From NCBI RefSeq assembly GCF_036967205.1, contig NZ_CP146022.1, positions 3,596,001 through 3,660,000 of the forward strand: 64,000 nt of DNA, in the 5' to 3' direction. The translations under genes were made by a program, and so were the position numbers. The notes beneath the pieces are model-generated. The model ran no database searches, had not been told where the DNA came from, and saw only the letters and a list, made by a program, of their open reading frames with translations. The DNA is from Streptomyces sp. Q6 (lineage in GTDB: Bacteria; Actinomycetota; Actinomycetes; Streptomycetales; Streptomycetaceae). Below, piece after piece: positions 59,508-64,000 of the stretch. How positions within the stretch are numbered: the stretch's first letter is position 1; each line of letters opens with the position of its first letter.

Positions 59508-59972
59508 CTACGGGTGCATGCGCGCGCCCTTGAGGACCTTGTCGACCGCGTTGCGCGGCCCGTGGACGGCGATCCCCACGACGTCGAGATCGGCGGTGGC
59601 GACGGCGCGCACGGCCGCGCGGTTGTCCCGGTCGTTGCCGGTGGCGAACAGATCGGAGGTGAACACCGAGCGGGGCAGGCCACGGCGCAGGGCGCGTTCG
59701 TGCGCGGCCTTCAGCGTCTCCTTGCCGCCCTCGAAGACGAGCACCGGCTGCCGGAACATCGGCAGGTACGGGGTGTCGTCGGCGTCCGCGTACGGCTCCC
59801 CGACGACCTCGGGGAGCTCGGAGCCCAGACCGCTCACGAGGAAGGCGGTCACGTTCAGCCGCTGCCAGGTCTCCAGGTCGTCACGGAGCAGTACGGCGAT
59901 CTTGGTGTCGAAGCGGACGGGGGCCTGCGGTTCCGGCGTCCCCGAGGGGGCCGGGGCGGTGTCTGTGCTCAT
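59508..59972 (-). CDS. DUF2000 family protein
   Basis: A 154-residue protein. RFDTKIAVLLRDDLETWQRL and NVTAFLVSGLG match the DUF2000 family, whose fold resembles peptidyl-tRNA hydrolase II; DNRAAVRAVATADLDVVGIAVHG (ends DNRAAVRAV, VGIAVHG) is the C-terminal block. Function is undefined. ATG at 59972 is 49 bp from the divergent AraC gene, a pairing that suggests regulation by it. Confidence 0.87.
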   Translation of the reverse strand: MSTDTAPAPSGTPEPQAPVRFDTKIAVLLRDDLETWQRLNVTAFLVSGLGSELPEVVGEPYADADDTPYLPMFRQPVLVFEGGKETLKAAHERALRRGLPRSVFTSDLFATGNDRDNRAAVRAVATADLDVVGIAVHGPRNAVDKVLKGARMHP

Positions 59973-60021
59973 GGGACGAGACTGCCGACCGCTCCCCCGC
60001 CCGGTCTTGTACGTTCTTTGC

Positions 60022-60840
60022 ATGGCGCCCGACGGAACCTCGCCGCGCGAGGAGATCACCGCGTGGCGCCCTCGGGTGCGGGGCGTCGCGGAGGTCTTCC
60101 ACGCCCATTTCACGCGGCACGCGTACCCGATGCACGTCCACGACACCTGGACGCTGCTGATCGTGGACGAGGGCGCCGTCCGCTACGACCTGGAGCGGCA
60201 CGAGCACGGCACGCCGCTCGGCACGGTCTCGCTGCTGCCGCCGCAGGTCCCGCACAACGGCTCGGCGGCCACGCCGGGCGGCTTCCGCAAGCGGGTCCTG
60301 TACCTCGACCCGGGGGCCGGACCGCTCGACGCGTCGCTCGTCGGGCCCGCCGTGGACAGCCCCGACCTGGTGGACCCGCTGCTGCGGCACCGGATCGGGC
60401 AGCTGCACACCGCGCTCGCGCACCCCGGCGACGAGCTGGAGGCGGCCGCCCGGCTGACGCTCGTCGGCGAGCGGCTGCGTACCCGCCTGCGGCCGCGCCT
60501 CGCCGAGCGGCGCGGTCCCGAGCCGGACCGGCGGGTGGCCGCCTCGCTGCGCGACCTGCTCGACGCGCGGCTCGTCGAGGGCATCGACCTGGCGGAGGCG
60601 GCGGCTCTGGTGCACGCGCACCCGGCGCACCTCGTGCGGTCGTTCGGCGCGGCGTACGGGATCGCGCCGCACCAGTACCTGATGGCGCGGCGCGTGGACC
60701 GGGCGCGTCGGCTGCTGCTCGACGGGCAGCCGGCCGGCGAGGTCGCGGCGGCGGTCGGCTTCTACGACCAGTCGCATCTGACCCGGCACTTCAAGCGGGT
60801 GGTGGGGGTTCCGCCGGGCCGTTACGCGCGGGGCCTCTGA
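60022..60840 (+). CDS. AraC-family transcriptional regulator
   Basis: A 272-residue regulator with an N-terminal cupin-like sensing domain (RHAYPMHVHDTWTLLIVDEG) and a C-terminal double helix-turn-helix (EAAALVHAHPAHLVRSFGAA and VAAAVGFYDQSHLTRHFKRV). ATG at 60022 follows TTCTTTGC without a clear ribosome site. Divergent from DUF2000; the 49-bp gap probably holds both promoters. Confidence 0.92.
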   Translation: MAPDGTSPREEITAWRPRVRGVAEVFHAHFTRHAYPMHVHDTWTLLIVDEGAVRYDLERHEHGTPLGTVSLLPPQVPHNGSAATPGGFRKRVLYLDPGAGPLDASLVGPAVDSPDLVDPLLRHRIGQLHTALAHPGDELEAAARLTLVGERLRTRLRPRLAERRGPEPDRRVAASLRDLLDARLVEGIDLAEAAALVHAHPAHLVRSFGAAYGIAPHQYLMARRVDRARRLLLDGQPAGEVAAAVGFYDQSHLTRHFKRVVGVPPGRYARGL

Positions 60841-60874
60841 GCCGGGGCGCGAAGAACCGCGACCGCCCCGCGTC

Positions 60875-62302
60875 TCAGGAGTCCGCCCGGCGCGGCAGCA
60901 GCCACCACGCCAGGCCCGCCGTCACACACAGGACACCGCCCGCGATCATCAGGCTCACCCGCATCCCGCTCAGCGAGAACCCGTCGCCGGCCCCGGCCAC
61001 CAGCGCGCCGAACACGGCCACGGCCAGCGCCCCACCCGTCTGCCGCAGCGCGTTGAGCAGCCCGGAAGCCGTACCGACGCGCGGCCCGGGGACGGAGTCC
61101 ATCAGCATCGCCGTGACCGCGGGGACCGCGAACGCCCCGCCCAGACCGGTGGGCACGAGCAGCACGAGCAGCAGCCACAGGGGCGTGTCGACGCCGACCG
61201 GGATCAGCACGAACATGGCCAGGGACAGGACGAGTTGGCCGATGACGATGACCGGGCGGCGCCCGAAGCGCTCGGCCATGCGCGGCGAGACCAGGTTCGT
61301 CGACGTGATGATCACGGCGAGCGGGACGAAGACCAGACCCGCGGCCACCGCGGACATGCCGCGCGCCTGCTGGAGGTACAGGCCGAGCAGGAAGATCAGG
61401 CCGTAGAACCCGACGTTGATCGCGAAGCCGACCGCCAGGGACACCGTGACCGTGCGCTGCCGCAGCATCGACAGCGGGACCATCGGCGCGCGGTGGTGCT
61501 TCTCGGTGACGTAGAAGGCGATCGCGGCGAGGACCGCGACGCCGAGCGAGCTCAGAACCGGCGCCGACGTCCACCCCGCGTGGCCGCCCTCGATCACCGC
61601 GAAGGCCAGTCCGGCGAGGGCCAGCACGGCCGACACCTGTCCGGGCACGTCCAGCGGGGCGGGCCGCCGGGTGGACGGTGCGACGCGGGTGAGCAGGACG
61701 AGGATCACGGCGCCCAGGGGGAGGTTGACGAAGAACACGGCGCGCCAGCCGACGGTCTCCGTCAGGACGCCGCCGAGCACCGGGCCCGCCGCCATCGCGA
61801 CGGAGCCGCCGACGGTCCACAGCGCGATGGCCCGCGCCCTGCGCCGCGCGTCGTCGTACGCCTGCCGGATCAGCGCGAGCGAGGACGGCATGACGATCGC
61901 CGCCGCCCCGCCCTGCACCACGCGGGCCGCGACGAGCGTCCCGATGCCGGGCGCGACGGCGCAGGCCAGCGACGCGAGCGTGAACAGGCCGACGCCCCAG
62001 GCGTAGGCGCGGCGCGCCCCGGCCCGGTCGGCGAGCGCTCCGGCAGAGAGCATCAGGCCGGCGAACATCAGCGTGTACGCGTCGACGACCCACTGGAGCC
62101 CCGTCATGCTGCTGTCCAGCGACGAACGGATGTCGGGCAGGGCGATGTTCACGGCGGACACGTCGATGGTGATGACGGTGAAGCCGAGCAGCGCCGCGAC
62201 CAGGGCCGCGCCACTGCGGGTGACACCCGGGCGGGCCCCCGTCAGGGGCCCTCCGCCGGTACCGGTGTCGATGCCGGCTTCGGTGTCGATGGTGGATGTC
62301 AC
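60875..62302 (-). CDS. DHA2-type (EmrB/QacA) MFS drug exporter
   Basis: A 475-residue transporter with about 14 spans. DVSAVNIALPDIRSSL (motif D1-like), TLMFAGLMLSAGALADRAGARRA (motif A, GALADRAGARR) and LGGVLTETVGWRAVFFVNLP (motif C and DHA2 block) are readable. It probably exports hydrophobic drugs or secondary metabolites by proton antiport. Start is GTG 62302. A divergent MmyB-type regulator lies 228 bp away; no clear promoter was identified in that gap. Confidence 0.93.
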   Translation of the reverse strand: MTSTIDTEAGIDTGTGGGPLTGARPGVTRSGAALVAALLGFTVITIDVSAVNIALPDIRSSLDSSMTGLQWVVDAYTLMFAGLMLSAGALADRAGARRAYAWGVGLFTLASLACAVAPGIGTLVAARVVQGGAAAIVMPSSLALIRQAYDDARRRARAIALWTVGGSVAMAAGPVLGGVLTETVGWRAVFFVNLPLGAVILVLLTRVAPSTRRPAPLDVPGQVSAVLALAGLAFAVIEGGHAGWTSAPVLSSLGVAVLAAIAFYVTEKHHRAPMVPLSMLRQRTVTVSLAVGFAINVGFYGLIFLLGLYLQQARGMSAVAAGLVFVPLAVIITSTNLVSPRMAERFGRRPVIVIGQLVLSLAMFVLIPVGVDTPLWLLLVLLVPTGLGGAFAVPAVTAMLMDSVPGPRVGTASGLLNALRQTGGALAVAVFGALVAGAGDGFSLSGMRVSLMIAGGVLCVTAGLAWWLLPRRADS

Positions 62303-62530
62303 GCGGGCCTCCCTGGGCGCGGAACGGACGGAACGAGCGGGTGGGTGGGGAGCTCGGGCCGCGGCCCTGCGACATGCGCTCCCTGGGCTCCGAACCCCCC
62401 AGCCACCCGCGACAAGAGCCACTCTCTCCGGATTCGCGCCCGGGTGGCAGGCCGCGCCTCACCGGGGTCCCGCGTTCCAGGCCCTGACACACCCCCGCAC
62501 GGCACCGGCGGCCCGTGGACAATGGAACAC

Positions 62531-63397
62531 ATGGCTGAGATCACGGAATTGGGCCGCTATCTGCGGGCCCGCAGGGCCCAGGTCACCCCGGCCGAGGCCG
62601 GTCTGCCCGCGGGGACCGGGCTGCGCCGCACGCCGGGCCTGCGCCGTGAGGAGCTGGCGACGCTCGCGGGCGTGAGCGTCGACTACTACACGCGGTTGGA
62701 GCGGGGCCGCGAGACGAACCCGTCGACCGCGGTGATCGACGCCATCGGGCGGGCCCTGCGGCTGCGCGGCGACGCCCACGAGCGCCTCCACGACCTGGCC
62801 GAACTGGCCTCGGGGCGGCTCTCGGAACCGAGGCCCACGCCCGACGACACGGTGCGCGACTCGGTGCTCCAGATGCTGGAGGCGCTGCGGCCGCTGCCGG
62901 CGTACGTGGTGAGCCGGTTCAGCTACATGCTGGCCGCGAACCCGGCGGGCCGCAGGCTGCTGCCGGGCATGTGGGACCTGCCGCCGGAGCAGCGCAACGT
63001 GACCCGCTACCTCTTCCTGCACCCCGTCGGCCGGACGCTGTACGTGCCGTGGGAGGACACCGTCGCCCACTCGGTGGCGCATCTGCGCGCGGTCGGCGGC
63101 GCCGATCCCGACGACCCGAGGCTGACCGGGCTGGTCGGCGAACTCCTGGTCAAGTCACCGGAGTTCGGGCCGATGTGGGAGCGGTACGAGGTGCAGGAGC
63201 GCGGCGGCGGCACGAAGACGTTCGACCACCCGAAGGTGGGCGCGATGACGCTCACGTACGAGGTGATGCAGCTGGCGCGCACCGGCGGCCAGCGCCTGGT
63301 GACGTACCAGGCACCGGCCGGTTCGCCGGACGAGGCGGCGATGCTGAAGCTGGACCCGGCCCATTCGGCGCCGTCCGGCGGCGGCCGCGACAGTTAG
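62531..63397 (+). CDS. XRE regulator with MmyB-like ligand-binding domain
   Basis: A 288-residue regulator. Helix-turn-helix at about 5-75 (PGLRREELATLAGVSVDYYT, RLERGRE) and a C-terminal MmyB-like domain from about 100 (LPAYVVSRFSYMLAANPAGR, RYLFLHP, GGTKTFDHPKVG). The family often binds fatty acids or other hydrophobic ligands and controls adjacent genes, here the divergent exporter. ATG 62531 is used; ATG at 62522 is in frame. Confidence 0.9.
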   Translation: MAEITELGRYLRARRAQVTPAEAGLPAGTGLRRTPGLRREELATLAGVSVDYYTRLERGRETNPSTAVIDAIGRALRLRGDAHERLHDLAELASGRLSEPRPTPDDTVRDSVLQMLEALRPLPAYVVSRFSYMLAANPAGRRLLPGMWDLPPEQRNVTRYLFLHPVGRTLYVPWEDTVAHSVAHLRAVGGADPDDPRLTGLVGELLVKSPEFGPMWERYEVQERGGGTKTFDHPKVGAMTLTYEVMQLARTGGQRLVTYQAPAGSPDEAAMLKLDPAHSAPSGGGRDS

Positions 63398-63409
63398 GGC
63401 CCGTCCGCC

Positions 63410-64000
63410 TCAGGCGCGCTCCAGGATCGCGGTCACCCCCTGGCCCCCGGCGGCGCAGATCGAGATCAGCCCGCGGCCCGAACCGCCGCGCCGGGCCAGC
63501 AGCGTGGCGAGCGTGGCGACGATCCGCGCCCCGGTCGCCGCGAAGGGGTGGCCGGTCGCGAGCGACGAACCGGCGACGTTGAGCCGGTCCCGGTCCACCG
63601 GCGCGAGCCCCTGCTTCTCCCAGGCGGCGAGCGTCGCGAGGACCTGGGACGCGAACGCCTCGTGCACCTCGAACAGGTCGAAGTCCTCGATGCCGAGCCC
63701 CGCCCGCTCCAGCATCCGCGGCACGGCGTACGCGGGTGCCATCAGCAGTCCGTCGCCGCCGTCACCGGTGACATCGCCGTGCACGAAGTCGACCGCGGCG
63801 GTCTCGTAGGCCGTCAGACAGGCCAGCGGTTCGAGGCCGCGCCCGCGTGCCCACTCCTCGCTCGCGAGCAGTACGACGGCGGCGCCGTCCGTCAGCGGCG
63901 TCGAGTTCCCCGCCGTCATCGTCGGGTCGGGGCCCTTGACCCCGAACACCGGCTTGAGCGTGGCGAGTTGCTCGACGGTCGAGCCGGGCCGCAGGTTCTG
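63410..64000 (-). CDS. Acetyl-CoA acetyltransferase (thiolase), C-terminal part
   Basis: The gene enters from beyond the right end; the frame is open to base 64000. About 196 residues of the C-terminal half are present: TAGNSTPLTDGAAVVLLAS, FEVHEAFASQVLATLA (catalytic-region HEAFA), NVAGSSLATGHPFAATGAR (catalytic His in GHPFAATG) and CAAGGQGVTAILERA (catalytic Cys). The FadI/FadA-like subtype acts in fatty-acid beta-oxidation. The first, nucleophilic Cys lies outside the window. Confidence 0.93.
   Translation of the reverse strand, partial: QNLRPGSTVEQLATLKPVFGVKGPDPTMTAGNSTPLTDGAAVVLLASEEWARGRGLEPLACLTAYETAAVDFVHGDVTGDGGDGLLMAPAYAVPRMLERAGLGIEDFDLFEVHEAFASQVLATLAAWEKQGLAPVDRDRLNVAGSSLATGHPFAATGARIVATLATLLARRGGSGRGLISICAAGGQGVTAILERA

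Overview
The window is high-GC actinobacterial chromosome, almost certainly Streptomyces. The evidence is strong third-position G/C bias, frequent GTG and TTG starts, four-base ATGA/GTGA translational overlaps, a complete 14-gene nuo operon, menaquinone made by the futalosine route (mqnA, mqnC), a SigE-family sigma factor, and one regulator carrying the rare TTA codon read by the bldA tRNA. No tRNA, rRNA, CRISPR array, insertion sequence or prophage was seen; this reads as core chromosome with a few lineage-variable genes.

Layout. 1-6.5 kb: end of an NmrA-like oxidoreductase, RarD-type permease, VOC protein, small membrane protein, an FMN reductase behind a palindromic operator, an ABC-2 exporter and a LolA/DUF2092-like protein. 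6.7-18.7 kb: polyprenyl diphosphate synthase, a POT peptide transporter paired with a CocE/NonD serine hydrolase, a HAD phosphatase, an ATP-grasp ligase with a flavin monooxygenase, fumarylacetoacetase and RecQ. 18.8-34.9 kb: nuoN to nuoA, all on the minus strand, encoding complete complex I. 35-42.6 kb: a secreted NlpC/P60 hydrolase behind a long regulatory region, an ABM monooxygenase, a geranylgeranyl-reductase-family (menaquinone reductase-like) flavoenzyme, GNAT, PASTA and zinc-ribbon membrane proteins, and the menaquinone methyltransferase. 42.6-51.7 kb: a MacAB-like lipoprotein/adaptor/ATPase/permease operon, small secreted proteins, a Cys-rich LuxR-type regulator, and a SigE sigma factor followed by a membrane protein and a metzincin-motif DUF3152 protein. 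51.7-57.5 kb: amidohydrolase-like protein, mqnC, prepilin peptidase, a Ser/Thr kinase, mqnA and a cold-shock protein. 57.7-64 kb: XRE-cupin regulator with azlCD, DUF2000/AraC pair, DHA2-type exporter with a divergent XRE regulator, and the end of a thiolase.

The unifying theme is respiration. Side-chain synthesis (polyprenyl synthase), ring synthesis (mqnA, mqnC), ring methylation (menG/ubiE), side-chain reduction (geranylgeranyl reductase family) and the quinone-reducing complex I lie within about 50 kb, interleaved with cell-envelope genes.

A second notable property concerns sequence quality or gene decay. Four loci between 41.5 and 55 kb (zinc-ribbon membrane protein, DUF3152 protein, prepilin peptidase, Ser/Thr kinase) are each split by single-base deletions, five in all. 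Every one sits in a run of G or C, and adding one base per site restores a full-length protein. This looks more like homopolymer under-calling than five independent pseudogenisations.
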